From contig NZ_CP013023.1 of assembly GCF_001421015.2 (NCBI RefSeq), positions 558,001 through 622,000 of the forward strand: 64,000 nucleotides of DNA. Reading direction: 5' to 3'. Below, one piece after another: positions 12,664 through 20,829 of this stretch. How positions within the stretch are numbered: position 1 is the stretch's first letter; each line of letters opens with the position of its first letter. Under the pieces are notes generated by a model, which searched no databases, was not told where the DNA came from, and was given only the letters and a program-made list of their open reading frames with translations. A program made the translations under genes and the position numbers. The stretch comes from Paenibacillus bovis. GTDB taxonomy: Bacteria > Bacillota > Bacilli > Paenibacillales > Paenibacillaceae.

Positions 12664-12837
12664 ATGCAAAATCTGTATACCAAACCTGTCATTTTCCTAC
12701 TCATCATTGTCTTCTTGCAGTAGATTATTTTACAGGTGGCGCTCGACGTTAATCCGATAATCAATCCGTTTAATTATTTTCTTGTTATCATCATTTTCTT
12801 TTTTATTATTCGCTATGTCAAATCGTCCAGATCTTAA
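12664..12837 (+). pseudogene. Small membrane protein gene split by an in-frame amber codon
   Basis: With AGGAGA ahead of ATG 12664, the frame reads MQNLYTKPVIFLLIIVFLQ, then TAG (12721-12723), then continues open to TAA at 12837 with IILQVALDVNPIINPFNY and a second hydrophobic stretch FLVIIIFFFIIRYVKSS. Without the TAG it would be a 57-codon protein with two membrane segments and a basic tail. Either it is a fresh nonsense mutation or only the 19-residue peptide is made. The family is not recognised. Confidence 0.5.
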
Positions 12838-12956
12838 CGTTGCTTTGAATATTATACACCCTTCTGCCCTACTATCCGAGTAACCTCAGCAAATAAGACA
12901 TATTAAAAATAAAAAATTTAACCAAGATCATATTTTATAAAAATGCTATAGTTAAA

Positions 12957-13017
12957 AGCCACCCTAACTAATTGATTGGTAAAATACCATTATTAGTTAA
13001 AGTGGCTGTTTATTTTT
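12957..13017. terminator. Terminator at the left edge of the AT-rich island
   Basis: AGCCAC-CC-TAACTAAT pairs with ATTAGTTA-AA-GTGGCT, enclosing a TGGT/ACCA helix. A T-rich tract follows on both strands. It ends the minus-strand ABC operon at 13027 and would also stop readthrough from the left. Confidence 0.75.
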
Positions 13018-13026
13018 ATAAAATCA

Positions 13027-13707
13027 TCATAAATTAAATTTTTCTATGACTTCTTTTTTTAATTCTTTAAATTTGTTCAATTTATTTTCAGAAGTAGTTA
13101 ATATTTCATATTCTTTTACTTTTTTATAATCCATCCCATTATCTACGTCAGTTTGATCTAACAGCTTAGTTTTTGAATTTCCTAATTCAAATTTACTATA
13201 GTAAGAAGAGACAGGGATAAAACTTATATCTTCATCAGCTTTATAAACATAATTTTTAGGTACCTTTAATTTCTTCAAAAAAACTATATAGGTTTTTCGT
13301 GGTTTTAAAATTTGGTAACCACCAAACGAAAAATAATTGTCTCCAAAAAAATAACTTGGTTCGTATATATATGCTTGATTATTAGCTAGGAGATCTTTTC
13401 CTTTAAATATTTTTATCGCCTTTATACCTGTTTTGATAGTCTGTGCATAATTTAATCTTTCGCTTGTTGTTTCAACTTCTGCTACTAAATCTGCTTCATT
13501 ATAAATTTGAGAAAACTGTTCTATATTATTATTAAAATAAATACCTAGATGGTTTTTTTCTTCTTCTAAATTAAGTTTCACATTGTTTTTATCTAAGTGA
13601 TTACCTAAGCTTATGTTAAAATTATAAGAAAAAGCTGTACGTATTCCAAATAAAATCGAAGCAAGCAATAAGATGAATAAACTGGTTATATAAAGTTTAT
13701 TTTTCAT
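13027..13707 (-). CDS. Membrane-anchored protein of the ABC cassette, unknown function
   Basis: 226 residues. One N-terminal hydrophobic segment (LYITSLFILLLASILFGI) suggests a signal anchor or uncleaved signal peptide, leaving about 200 residues outside the membrane. The extracellular part has a Lys-rich C-terminus and no motif I recognise; the block EADLVAEVETTSERLNYAQT looks like the start of a beta-rich domain. It overlaps the upstream ATPase gene by 11 bp, so translation is probably coupled. Last in the operon; an accessory or self-protection lipid-surface protein is a guess from position only. Confidence 0.75.
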   Translation of the reverse strand: MKNKLYITSLFILLLASILFGIRTAFSYNFNISLGNHLDKNNVKLNLEEEKNHLGIYFNNNIEQFSQIYNEADLVAEVETTSERLNYAQTIKTGIKAIKIFKGKDLLANNQAYIYEPSYFFGDNYFSFGGYQILKPRKTYIVFLKKLKVPKNYVYKADEDISFIPVSSYYSKFELGNSKTKLLDQTDVDNGMDYKKVKEYEILTTSENKLNKFKELKKEVIEKFNL

Positions 13708-14344
13708 GTGAACTCTCCAATTTACCTTTACTAATTTTAAAAACTTCGTCAGCTAAAATATTAATATCTTCCTTATTATGGCTTGCAAGTAGTATAGTGG
13801 CTCCCCGATCTTTTTCTTCTAATATAATATTTCTAATTAATTCAACTCCGTTTTCATCTAATGCGTTAGTTGGTTCATCTAGTATTATTATCTCTGGTTT
13901 TTCCATAATGGCTTGAGCAATAGCCAGTCGCTGTTTCATCCCTAAAGAATACTTCTTATAATTTCTAGTATCATTGTATTCTAGTCCCACTCTTTGAAGA
14001 GAATTTCTAATGTCTTCTTCATTAATTTTATTTTTTATAGAAGCCAAAATTTTAAGGTTCTCTGCACCCGTATAGTTAGGCCAAAATCCAGGAGACTCAA
14101 TTAATACTCCGATGCTTTCTGGAAAAGAATAATTGCCATCTAATTTTCTCCCCTTCACCCATACATGTCCTACAGTAGGTTTTACCAAACCAGACATCAC
14201 TCTAAAAAGCATAGATTTCCCTGAACCATTTGCCCCATAAAATCCATACACTTTTTGATTGTACAGTTCTAAATTAATATCTTCCAAAACTGTATTCCCC
14301 GATATTTTTTTTGTTACATTTTCTATTTTCAATAAATAGTTCAT
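13697..14344 (-). CDS. ABC transporter ATP-binding protein
   Basis: 215 residues with Walker A GANGSGKS (37-44), signature YSLGMKQRLAIAQAIM (about 128-143), Walker B IIILDEP and the switch His in ASHNKED. The length and the LEDINLELYNQKVYGFYG start match the bacteriocin/antibiotic export and self-protection group (BcrA/LanF-like). It should energise the three adjacent permeases. Part of the AT-rich island; start fixed by AAGGAG upstream of 14344. Confidence 0.93.
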   Translation of the reverse strand: MNYLLKIENVTKKISGNTVLEDINLELYNQKVYGFYGANGSGKSMLFRVMSGLVKPTVGHVWVKGRKLDGNYSFPESIGVLIESPGFWPNYTGAENLKILASIKNKINEEDIRNSLQRVGLEYNDTRNYKKYSLGMKQRLAIAQAIMEKPEIIILDEPTNALDENGVELIRNIILEEKDRGATILLASHNKEDINILADEVFKISKGKLESSHEK

Positions 14345-14362
14345 TTTAATTTCTCCTTAAAA

Positions 14363-15145
14363 TTAATATAAATCTTTTCTAGAAAATATATATACATATA
14401 TTAAAGATAAAAAGATCCCCATTATAGTAAGATACAAAAGACTAAAAATAAAATTATTTATACTTAGGGAAAAATCTGAAGAAATATTAAACATAGATAC
14501 CTGCCAGTTATAAATTCCTTGAGTAAAGGGAAGCCATTTTATTCTCTCTACTTGACCAGGATTAGTTTTATAAAGGTAACTGGCTAAGATTACAAAAAAT
14601 AAGTTAATAAGTATAACTATTAAAGACGAAGTAGTAGATTGAAAAAATAAAGATAATGTATTTACCAATAATACAGACAAAAAATAATATATGGATAATA
14701 TGGTTATTTGCTGAATAAATATAGTTGCAAAGTTCTCTGTTTCGTGAATTTCAACTTTAAATATAAAACACCATATAGTAGTAATAAATTCAGACATAAT
14801 AACAAAAATAATAATATAAATCATGATGTCAGCTATTAATCTAAACATCCATTTTTTAACATTTGAAGTTCTAGTGAATATATAAATTCCTTGATTATTA
14901 ACAAAATCTTGCGTTATATTACCTAAAAAAGTTATTAAGAAAAGAAGAGGTAACATACTAGAGATAATAAATGTAAGATCATTAAATATATTTACATCTA
15001 TAAAGTTTGAAGAATAAATTAGTATCTTTTCTGCACTGGTATAAGATTCTACAAATCTAAAAAATTGTATTAAAGACCACATTATAGCTACCAAATTCAT
15101 TTTAGAGATTAACTTAATATCTAACCTATTGCAAATAGAGGTCAT
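14363..15145 (-). CDS. ABC-2-type permease subunit (third in cassette)
   Basis: 260 residues, about six membrane segments, including LIADIMIYIIIFVIMSEFI and LIVILINLFFVILASYLY. No ATPase motifs. This, the gene at 15157 and the gene at 15892 look like diverged permeases of the DUF2705/ABC-2 kind seen beside DUF2712 peptides in Bacillus and Paenibacillus; that family name is recalled, not searched. The start at 15145 has AAGGAAG about 8 nt upstream. Codon use is very AT-rich, like its neighbours. Confidence 0.8.
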   Translation of the reverse strand: MTSICNRLDIKLISKMNLVAIMWSLIQFFRFVESYTSAEKILIYSSNFIDVNIFNDLTFIISSMLPLLFLITFLGNITQDFVNNQGIYIFTRTSNVKKWMFRLIADIMIYIIIFVIMSEFITTIWCFIFKVEIHETENFATIFIQQITILSIYYFLSVLLVNTLSLFFQSTTSSLIVILINLFFVILASYLYKTNPGQVERIKWLPFTQGIYNWQVSMFNISSDFSLSINNFIFSLLYLTIMGIFLSLIYVYIFSRKDLY

Positions 15146-15156
15146 TATAATCTTCC

Positions 15157-15879
15157 TTAGTAAAAGTCTTTTGTTTTTAAGATATTAATTATTAAAAAAT
15201 ATAACAAAACTGATATTATTACAAAGTTTAATAATACATACATACTGTTAGGGTGAATCTCAAGACCCCCATCAATAACTTCTAATTTTAAAGACATATA
15301 ATTAGATAGTGAAAAATAGTTTACATTAAATAAAAAATCAAAAATATGTCCCACAAACATTAAACTTATAGGAACAAAAATCGATATTATGCTTTTATTG
15401 GTCAGAAATAAAAAAAGATAATAAAGTTGTCCTAAAATAAAAAAAATCATGAATTGTGATAATAAAGAGTTAACTACAAGATGTTTGATTAGGTAGAGAA
15501 AAGAAATCATATCAATTTTTTTACTAATCAAGACAATTAAAAATAATAAATTTAAAAATAATGATAGAAACATAGAAAAAAACAAAAGCGAATATATATT
15601 TTTTTTCCACCACTTTGTTATCTCTTTATATTTAATTAAAATTGATTTATTAGTACTAAATACTGAAAAATTTCTAATCATAATAAGATAAAAAGGAATA
15701 TATATTAAGATAAATTGATTTATTCCCATGATTATATTGTAATAACTCGATAACTCATTTGCAGCATAGCCTTGGCTAGTTAGCAATAATCCTAAAAATA
15801 TACAACTTATAAATATAAAAACCATCAAACTGGGGATTGAAAGCAAACTATTTAGAATTGTTTTTTTATAAAAATACAT
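15157..15879 (-). CDS. ABC-2-type permease subunit (second in cassette)
   Basis: 240 residues with about six hydrophobic segments (for example LMVFIFISCIFLGLLL and ILIYIPFYLIMI near the N-terminus). ATG 15879 is chosen over ATG 15891 because the GAGGAG ribosome binding site lies inside the extra four codons; the stop codon of the preceding gene abuts ATG 15891, so the two genes are translationally linked. No known catalytic motif. Confidence 0.78.
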   Translation of the reverse strand: MYFYKKTILNSLLSIPSLMVFIFISCIFLGLLLTSQGYAANELSSYYNIIMGINQFILIYIPFYLIMIRNFSVFSTNKSILIKYKEITKWWKKNIYSLLFFSMFLSLFLNLLFLIVLISKKIDMISFLYLIKHLVVNSLLSQFMIFFILGQLYYLFLFLTNKSIISIFVPISLMFVGHIFDFLFNVNYFSLSNYMSLKLEVIDGGLEIHPNSMYVLLNFVIISVLLYFLIINILKTKDFY

Positions 15880-15891
15880 ATTTCTCCTCAT

Positions 15892-16719
15892 TTATTCTAT
15901 AGTCATTTTTTTTATTTTTGCAGTGATGCAAAGAAAGATCATAGAAACAGAAAAAATAAGCCAGACAAGCAAACTATAGAATGACCCGGTATTCCCCGGA
16001 GTTAGCAATGTAGTAAAACTACTTCTATAAGAAAAAACCATTGAAATTAGTAAATTAAACAATACTACTGCAAGAAAAAAGGTTAAAAAAACCACAAATT
16101 TGTTCTTTTTCAGAAACAAAAACACACTAAATGCTAATAGCGAAAATAAGCCAGCAAAAATACTAATAAACAAGCTAAACAATACATTATATAGAAAAGG
16201 ATGGGTTAAACGTAATAAATCAAACATTGCATTTGCATCATAATTTTGAATCCCAATATCGTATGTAGGCAAAGCAAAACGATTATCATATCCATATAAG
16301 GGAAATGGAATAAAACTTAGTAATTGATTCAATAATAAAGGAAAAAAAACAGTGAAAAACGATACTATAAAAATCACAATTGCTTTGCTCCAAATATAAT
16401 ATTTATATTTTGTACGAGTCAAAATTAGTAAATTCACTTTATTCGAAACATCACTGTAATAAGTATCCGAATAGATTAATGGAATCATAAATGGTAATAA
16501 GATCAATTCAGTAGATAATATTATTTTCGAAGAAGTAGCTTGTAATATAGTCATTTCATATACAGATCGAATACTGCTAAGATCCGTATTGAAAACGCGA
16601 TAACAGTTTAAAATGAATGCTCCTAATGCCATAACCCATAACAAAAGGAATATTAATTTGAATTCTGATCGATTCAAACATAACTTAAATTCCATCTTAA
16701 GTAAATTAAGCAAATACAT
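15892..16719 (-). CDS. ABC-2-type permease subunit (first in cassette)
   Basis: About 275 residues with an extracytoplasmic loop between the first two of six predicted membrane segments and a C-terminal helix pair (VWLIFSVSMIFLCITAKI). ATG 16719 is used, but AAAAGGTGG sits only 2 nt from it, so a TTG two codons later (16713) is equally likely. First gene after the hairpin at 16735-16768, which would let only part of the transcription from the peptide promoter reach the permeases. Confidence 0.78.
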   Translation of the reverse strand: MYLLNLLKMEFKLCLNRSEFKLIFLLLWVMALGAFILNCYRVFNTDLSSIRSVYEMTILQATSSKIILSTELILLPFMIPLIYSDTYYSDVSNKVNLLILTRTKYKYYIWSKAIVIFIVSFFTVFFPLLLNQLLSFIPFPLYGYDNRFALPTYDIGIQNYDANAMFDLLRLTHPFLYNVLFSLFISIFAGLFSLLAFSVFLFLKKNKFVVFLTFFLAVVLFNLLISMVFSYRSSFTTLLTPGNTGSFYSLLVWLIFSVSMIFLCITAKIKKMTIE

Positions 16720-16734
16720 TACCACCTTTTAACT

Positions 16735-16768
16735 AAAGAGGGAGAACTATGTAGAGTTCTCCCTCTTT
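16735..16768 (-). terminator. Strong hairpin between peptide gene and ABC operon
   Basis: A perfect 14-bp stem, AAAGAGGGAGAACT/AGTTCTCCCTCTTT, with a 6-nt loop. On the minus strand it is followed by TTTAGTTAAAA. Its position after the peptide gene and before the permeases fits a partial terminator or mRNA-stabilising element that keeps peptide expression higher than transporter expression. Confidence 0.8.
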
Positions 16769-16824
16769 AAACTTTTATTTAAACTTTTATTTAAACTCTT
16801 ATTTAAACTCTTATTTAAACTCTA
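16766..16824. repeat. Tandem 12-nt repeat, about 4.9 copies
   Basis: The unit TTTAAACTYTTA is repeated head to tail: two copies with TTTTA, then three with TCTTA, the last one truncated by one base. It begins inside the hairpin arm and ends about 15 nt from the stop codon of the peptide gene. Confidence 0.92.
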
Positions 16825-16839
16825 TATAATATATGTAAA

Positions 16840-17253
16840 TCATTTGAAATTAACCCAACCAGATACGAAACCATTTTGGTATATTTGATAATCTGCATTT
16901 CTCATTCCCATAATAACATCAGCCTTTGATTTAATCTGCTTACGGAATTGAATTGTAGATTGATTACCTAATTTTTGCTCATACTCGTTAGAAATAACAG
17001 TTTTCACTCCATCCGTCGCCCAGAATACTGCAGTATCTGCATGAGTAATATCCGTAACTTTATTAACTATATACTGTTCATCTGTAACTTTTTGATGAGT
17101 ACCAGTGTAATTATTTCCTTGTCTTGCCGGAAGGGCATAAGAGTCATAATTTTCATTTACCGAAGCTGCAAAAGCTGTAATAGATGGAACAGCGGTAATA
17201 GCCATTCCCAAAGTTAAAGCAAGAATCAGACCTTTTTTGGATTTTTTTTGCAT
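16840..17253 (-). CDS. Secreted peptide precursor, DUF2712-like
   Basis: 137 residues. A clear signal peptide (KKSK, hydrophobic core LILALTLGMAITAVPSI, cleavage near AFA-AS at about 29-30) leaves a mature part of about 107 residues with no cysteine. The aromatic-rich pattern (GNNYTGTHQK, AVFWATDG, NGFVSGWVNFK) resembles DUF2712 secreted proteins that sit beside ABC genes. The start has AGGAGG 7 nt upstream, and a very good promoter lies at 17303-17331. No modification enzyme or peptidase is encoded nearby, so a lanthipeptide or double-glycine leader peptide is unlikely. It could be a bacteriocin, signal or surface protein; the function is not known to me. Confidence 0.8.
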   Translation of the reverse strand: MQKKSKKGLILALTLGMAITAVPSITAFAASVNENYDSYALPARQGNNYTGTHQKVTDEQYIVNKVTDITHADTAVFWATDGVKTVISNEYEQKLGNQSTIQFRKQIKSKADVIMGMRNADYQIYQNGFVSGWVNFK

Positions 17254-17302
17254 GTTAAATTCCTCCTGATATTCATTTTATTTGCTCCTAAGAGCCAATT
17301 TT

Positions 17303-17331
17303 ATTTTATTATATACATATTAAGTTGTCAA
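17303..17331 (-). promoter_or_regulatory. Sigma-A promoter of the secreted peptide gene
   Basis: Minus strand: a perfect TTGACA (17326-17331), 17-nt spacer, TAAAAT (17303-17308), about 50 nt upstream of the start codon. One of the strongest-looking promoters in the window. Confidence 0.8.
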
Positions 17332-17387
17332 CTATATACATTTTTAATTTGTTTTTGTAAAAAGCGCTACTTGTATAGAAAGGTGCA

Positions 17388-17453
17388 TTTCAAAAAATAG
17401 ATGCAAGCAAAAAGCAACTGAATTAGATCATTCAGTCGCCTTCTGCTTGCATC
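17388..17453 (-). terminator. Terminator of the PQQ-type dehydrogenase gene
   Basis: GATGCAAGCA pairs with TGCTTGCATC (17400-17453), enclosing a second ACTGA/TCAGT helix. The minus-strand reading then continues CTATTTTTTG. Confidence 0.85.
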
Positions 17454-17566
17454 GTTACTTCAGGAATGAGGAAGCAAATGTGCATTTATATGGAAGTTGG
17501 TTATCCTCTTCTAAAATCATTTTTTTTATCGCTAGCATAAGAATATATTATAGTTTTCAATATTAT

Positions 17567-18772
17567 TCACTTCAAAATCAGCAGCCGATCATCATTCGAT
17601 CCCGGATCACCGTCTCCGCCGGATGTATTGTTGGTCAGTACATAAATCTTGCCGTTATGTACGGCAACATCGCGTACGCGTCCGACACCGGTCAATACAT
17701 CCGTCATCTTTTTGGTTTTTGGATCGAATTCTTTGAGGCTTTCTCCTGCCAATGTCGCTACCAGAATCGTATCATTCGGCGTCACCGCAATACCGGATGG
17801 AGCAATCGCTTTGGAGCTCGCTACATACAGCGGCGGCGTCATTCCTTTGGCGGTTTCTTTGCCCATCACTTCCGGCCAGCCATAGTTGGCGCCAGGCTTG
17901 ATCAGGTTGATCTCGTCGAGACCGGTACGGTCGGTACCGCCGCCCGGAATCGGTGCGCCGCTTGGGCCATGATCGGAAGCGTACAGCTTGCCGTCAGATG
18001 TCCAGGCGATGCCCTGGGAATTGCGCAGTCCGTAAGCGTAGACATAGGAATTTTTGATCGGATTGTCTTTTGGGATTTTGCCGGCTGTCGTCATGCGCAG
18101 GATCTTGCCGCCGTAGCTTTTCAGATCCTGGGACAGCTCACGACGGTTGGTCTCGCCAGCAGTGCTATACAGCATACCATCCGGGCCGATTGCCAGACGT
18201 CCGCCTTCGTGAATACGTCCACCCGGAATGCCTTTCAGCAGCTCGCTTTGCTCTTTCCACGTATTGCCGGTTAGTTTGACTTTGACGATCCGGTTGAAAC
18301 CCTCGCCTTTTTCTTCGTAAGCATGATAAATGTAGGCCATTTTGTTTTTGGCAAAATTCGGATCAAGCACAAAACCGGTCAGACCCGCTTCGCCGACTAC
18401 CCGCAGCGGCTTTTTGGTCTGTACTTTTTGCAGCGTCTGCTTGCCGTTTTTGACCTGCACAATGCCGCCTACACGCTGCGTAATATATACGGTATCTCCG
18501 GCAAATTGCATCGACCACGGTACCATGAGTTTAGTGGCTGCTGTTGTGTAGCCACCTTTTAGTGAATCCGTGAGGCTGGCTTTGGACTTGGCAGCAGATG
18601 AAGTAGATTCTTTATCCGTAGATGTTGAAGTAGAAGAGTCACCTGATGCAGCCGGCGCCGTTTGTTCTGCTGCTGGCGCTGTCGCCTGTGGTTCCGCTGC
18701 GTAGGCAGAAGCCGGCAGGGCCAGCAGCAGAGCAAGTGTGACTATTTTTCCTTTTTCATGCATTTTGAACAT
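17567..18772 (-). CDS. PQQ-dependent sugar dehydrogenase (soluble GDH-type), secreted
   Basis: 401 residues from ATG 18772, 5 nt from AAGGAGGG. The signal peptide is MFKMHEKGKIVTLALLLALP and ends near AYA-AE; a Ser/Thr/Ala-rich spacer to about residue 60 precedes a six-bladed propeller. Family motifs seen: WSMQFAGD, EAGLTGFVLDPNF, GGRIHEGGRLAIGPDG (with the catalytic-site His), SDHGPSGAP and DEINLIKPGANYGWPE. Members oxidise aldoses with PQQ and Ca2+; related yliI-type proteins also act on other sugars. No PQQ synthesis genes are in the window, so cofactor supply is open. Monocistronic. Confidence 0.9.
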   Translation of the reverse strand: MFKMHEKGKIVTLALLLALPASAYAAEPQATAPAAEQTAPAASGDSSTSTSTDKESTSSAAKSKASLTDSLKGGYTTAATKLMVPWSMQFAGDTVYITQRVGGIVQVKNGKQTLQKVQTKKPLRVVGEAGLTGFVLDPNFAKNKMAYIYHAYEEKGEGFNRIVKVKLTGNTWKEQSELLKGIPGGRIHEGGRLAIGPDGMLYSTAGETNRRELSQDLKSYGGKILRMTTAGKIPKDNPIKNSYVYAYGLRNSQGIAWTSDGKLYASDHGPSGAPIPGGGTDRTGLDEINLIKPGANYGWPEVMGKETAKGMTPPLYVASSKAIAPSGIAVTPNDTILVATLAGESLKEFDPKTKKMTDVLTGVGRVRDVAVHNGKIYVLTNNTSGGDGDPGSNDDRLLILK

Positions 18773-18869
18773 TATATCCCTCCTTGTCCTTTTCCCATTT
18801 TTACCCATTACAGGCGCTGCTAATCGAAATCGGACAAAGAAGTCTTTTTTATTTATAAAGAACTACAAT

Positions 18870-18919
18870 AAAAGAAAGCAGCCTTGATTGGATACACGTA
18901 TCATGATTCTGCTAGGCTG
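18870..18919 (-). terminator. Probable terminator of the tautomerase/CMD pair
   Basis: CAGCCT (18879-18884) pairs with AGGCTG (18914-18919), with an inner GATAC/GTATC helix. On the minus strand it is followed by CTTTCTTTTATTG. Confidence 0.55.
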
Positions 18920-18930
18920 TGGGAAGCTAT

Positions 18931-19284
18931 CTACTTCTGTTCTTTAGGGTCAGGCTGATCCGATTGTGTCAGCACTTGTTTGGCTGCTGTCAGGGCAGCT
19001 GCTGCACGAGGCCAACCTGTATAAAAGGCCAGATGGGTGATTGCTTCTACCAACTCGTAGGACTGCACTCCATTCTGCATAGCCAGACGCATATGATATG
19101 GCATCTGCTCCACCATTCCTCCAGCTGTAAGCGCCGCTACCGTAATCATGCTGCGGTCACGCAAGGACAGCTCTTCACGTCTCCATACTTCTCCAAATAA
19201 TAGATCTTCCGAATAACGGACAAATTCCGGCGCAATCTCTCCGTAAGATTCTCTGGCACTGGATAGAATTGTTGGATGAGTCAT
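18931..19284 (-). CDS. Carboxymuconolactone decarboxylase family protein
   Basis: 117 residues, all-helical CMD fold. FGEVWRREELSLRDRSMITV and AALTAGGMVEQMPYHMRLA, then HLAFYTGWPRAAAAL, are the family core. The AhpD-type Cys-x-x-Cys pair is absent, placing it with CMD proper rather than the peroxidase-reductant branch. Its ATG overlaps the stop of the tautomerase gene by 4 bp, so the pair is co-translated. Such pairs usually belong to aromatic or lactone breakdown; the substrate is not visible. Confidence 0.9.
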   Translation of the reverse strand: MTHPTILSSARESYGEIAPEFVRYSEDLLFGEVWRREELSLRDRSMITVAALTAGGMVEQMPYHMRLAMQNGVQSYELVEAITHLAFYTGWPRAAAALTAAKQVLTQSDQPDPKEQK

Positions 19285-19688
19285 TCGGATACCTCCTCTG
19301 AGACAGAGATCATCTGGGCAATTCCATTACCGAATGACCAATCGGCGAACTCGTTCTCGTTAATAACGATAAATACGTCTTCCTGACGCATGGGCACTTC
19401 AATACTCAGCTGCTGTGCCAGCTGTTGATACAGACCTGTTTTTTGCCGAATCGATCGGCCAGATTTACAGGTAATATGAATAAAGATCAGTCCATCACTT
19501 CGCTGTACATTCAGATAATGGGGATGATAATAAAATTCTTCTTTCTTATGGGCATGAAAAGCTTGAAAACAATCATCTTCCGGTACATTGAAATGATCAA
19601 CCAACGCTTTCATAATGACCTGACTGATATGCTTTAACTGAACCTCTCCATAGTGCTGCTCCATATAACTGACCCGGATAAAAGGCAT
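19281..19688 (-). CDS. Tautomerase family protein
   Basis: 135 residues beginning MPFIRVSYMEQHYGEVQLKH; Pro2, exposed after Met removal, is the catalytic base of the 4-oxalocrotonate tautomerase superfamily. The second half (RQEDVFIVINENEFADWSFG) is the long MSAD/cis-CaaD-like version typical of Bacillota proteins of this length. Co-transcribed with the CMD gene and divergent from a LysR regulator that probably controls both. Confidence 0.9.
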   Translation of the reverse strand: MPFIRVSYMEQHYGEVQLKHISQVIMKALVDHFNVPEDDCFQAFHAHKKEEFYYHPHYLNVQRSDGLIFIHITCKSGRSIRQKTGLYQQLAQQLSIEVPMRQEDVFIVINENEFADWSFGNGIAQMISVSEEVSE

Positions 19689-19797
19689 TTCTCATCACTC
19701 CTTGCTCAGAATGATTCCAGTGTACGCCATATTCGTTGATCTATATAATGGAATAAGTATATAAAGTTAATTGATTTCTTCGATAGAGGTGATTGGA

Positions 19798-20676
19798 ATG
19801 GACCTAAAGGAACTTGTCGCTTTTCAAACGATTGTGCAGGAGAAGACCTTCTCCCGGGCCGCAGAAAAATTGAATTATGCCCAGTCCACTATAACCAACC
19901 AGATTCAGCGGCTGGAAAAAGAACTGGGCATTCAACTATTTAAACGGGGATGGGATGTTCAGCTTACACCAGCCGGACAGATTTTTGCAGCAGAGGTAGA
20001 TCATTTGATCCGTCATTGGAATGACACGGCTGAGCTCGCCAGATCACTGCAGCAGGAGCAGATTGGCACGCTGCGAATTGGTGGAATTGAATCGGCCATT
20101 CATAGGATCATGCCGAATGCCATGCGCCAGCTGCAGCAGGACAGACCACGAATGACCTGCGAGATTACAACCAGCAGTACCGATAGGCTGGTTGAGGAAT
20201 TGTGGAGTGACCGGCTGGATTTCGCTATTTGCGGGTGTCCCGCTGATGCATCCGCTTTTTATTTTGATCCTCTGTATGAGGAGAAAACCATCCTCGTTGC
20301 GGATCATAATCATCCACTGTGCCAGTCTGGCTCTGCTTCATTTAACGATGTTCTAGGCTATCCGCTTATTGCTGGAGGACCTACCTGTTTATATCATCTT
20401 CAATTTTCCAGGTATCTGTCCCGCTATCAGACATCCCCGTCCCTAATGCATTCGGTGACCCCAATCTCACTGATTCCTCCTATGGTCAAGCACACTTCTG
20501 CTATAGGTGTTGTTCTGGAATCGACACCCTTACTTTCAGGAATCCAACAGATTGACGTGGAATTGGAACTTTCTTTTATTCCCGTAGGAATATTACAGCT
20601 GCGCCAGGCACATTATTCCAAGCAATCTCCTGCCAACTTGCTGCAGGAAATAATCAAGGAACATATTAAGGGCTAA
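19798..20676 (+). CDS. LysR-family transcriptional regulator
   Basis: 292 residues from ATG 19798, which has AGAGGTGA 6 nt upstream (the open frame extends 9 codons further without support). MDLKELVAFQTIVQEKTFSR and AAEKLNYAQSTITNQIQRLE form the N-terminal winged helix; the periplasmic-binding-like effector domain occupies about 88-290 (LRIGGIES at its start). The gene is divergent from the tautomerase/CMD pair with about 110 nt between, the standard LysR layout, so those genes are its likely target. Confidence 0.93.
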   Translation: MDLKELVAFQTIVQEKTFSRAAEKLNYAQSTITNQIQRLEKELGIQLFKRGWDVQLTPAGQIFAAEVDHLIRHWNDTAELARSLQQEQIGTLRIGGIESAIHRIMPNAMRQLQQDRPRMTCEITTSSTDRLVEELWSDRLDFAICGCPADASAFYFDPLYEEKTILVADHNHPLCQSGSASFNDVLGYPLIAGGPTCLYHLQFSRYLSRYQTSPSLMHSVTPISLIPPMVKHTSAIGVVLESTPLLSGIQQIDVELELSFIPVGILQLRQAHYSKQSPANLLQEIIKEHIKG

Positions 20677-20744
20677 ATATATCTGTTCCATGAATGTGTT
20701 CCTTGAATGTATATGATGTATCTGCCCTATTACATCAAAATAGC

Positions 20745-20771
20745 AAAAAAGACCGGAGAATCTCTCCGGTC
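20745..20771 (-). terminator. Terminator of the araBDA operon
   Basis: GACCGGAGA/TCTCCGGTC, a perfect 9-bp stem with a 3-nt loop (20751-20771), followed on the minus strand by TTTTTT. Confidence 0.92.
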
Positions 20772-20829
20772 TAGAAGTGCATATGCTATAGGGCGTCCTG
20801 TCTGCATGCAGACAAGTCTCTACATCATC

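Larger units (their letters stand above)
17254..17566. other. Right edge of the AT-rich island
   Basis: Holds the peptide gene's ribosome binding site and promoter (17303-17331) and the terminator of the sugar dehydrogenase gene (17388-17453). Base composition changes back towards the flanking value around 17460-17580. No gene is seen. Confidence 0.65.

Noticed and set aside
16840..17253. Lanthipeptide or sactipeptide precursor
   Set aside because: The peptide has no cysteine and no LanB/M/C, radical-SAM or leader peptidase gene is near; a signal peptide routes it through Sec instead.
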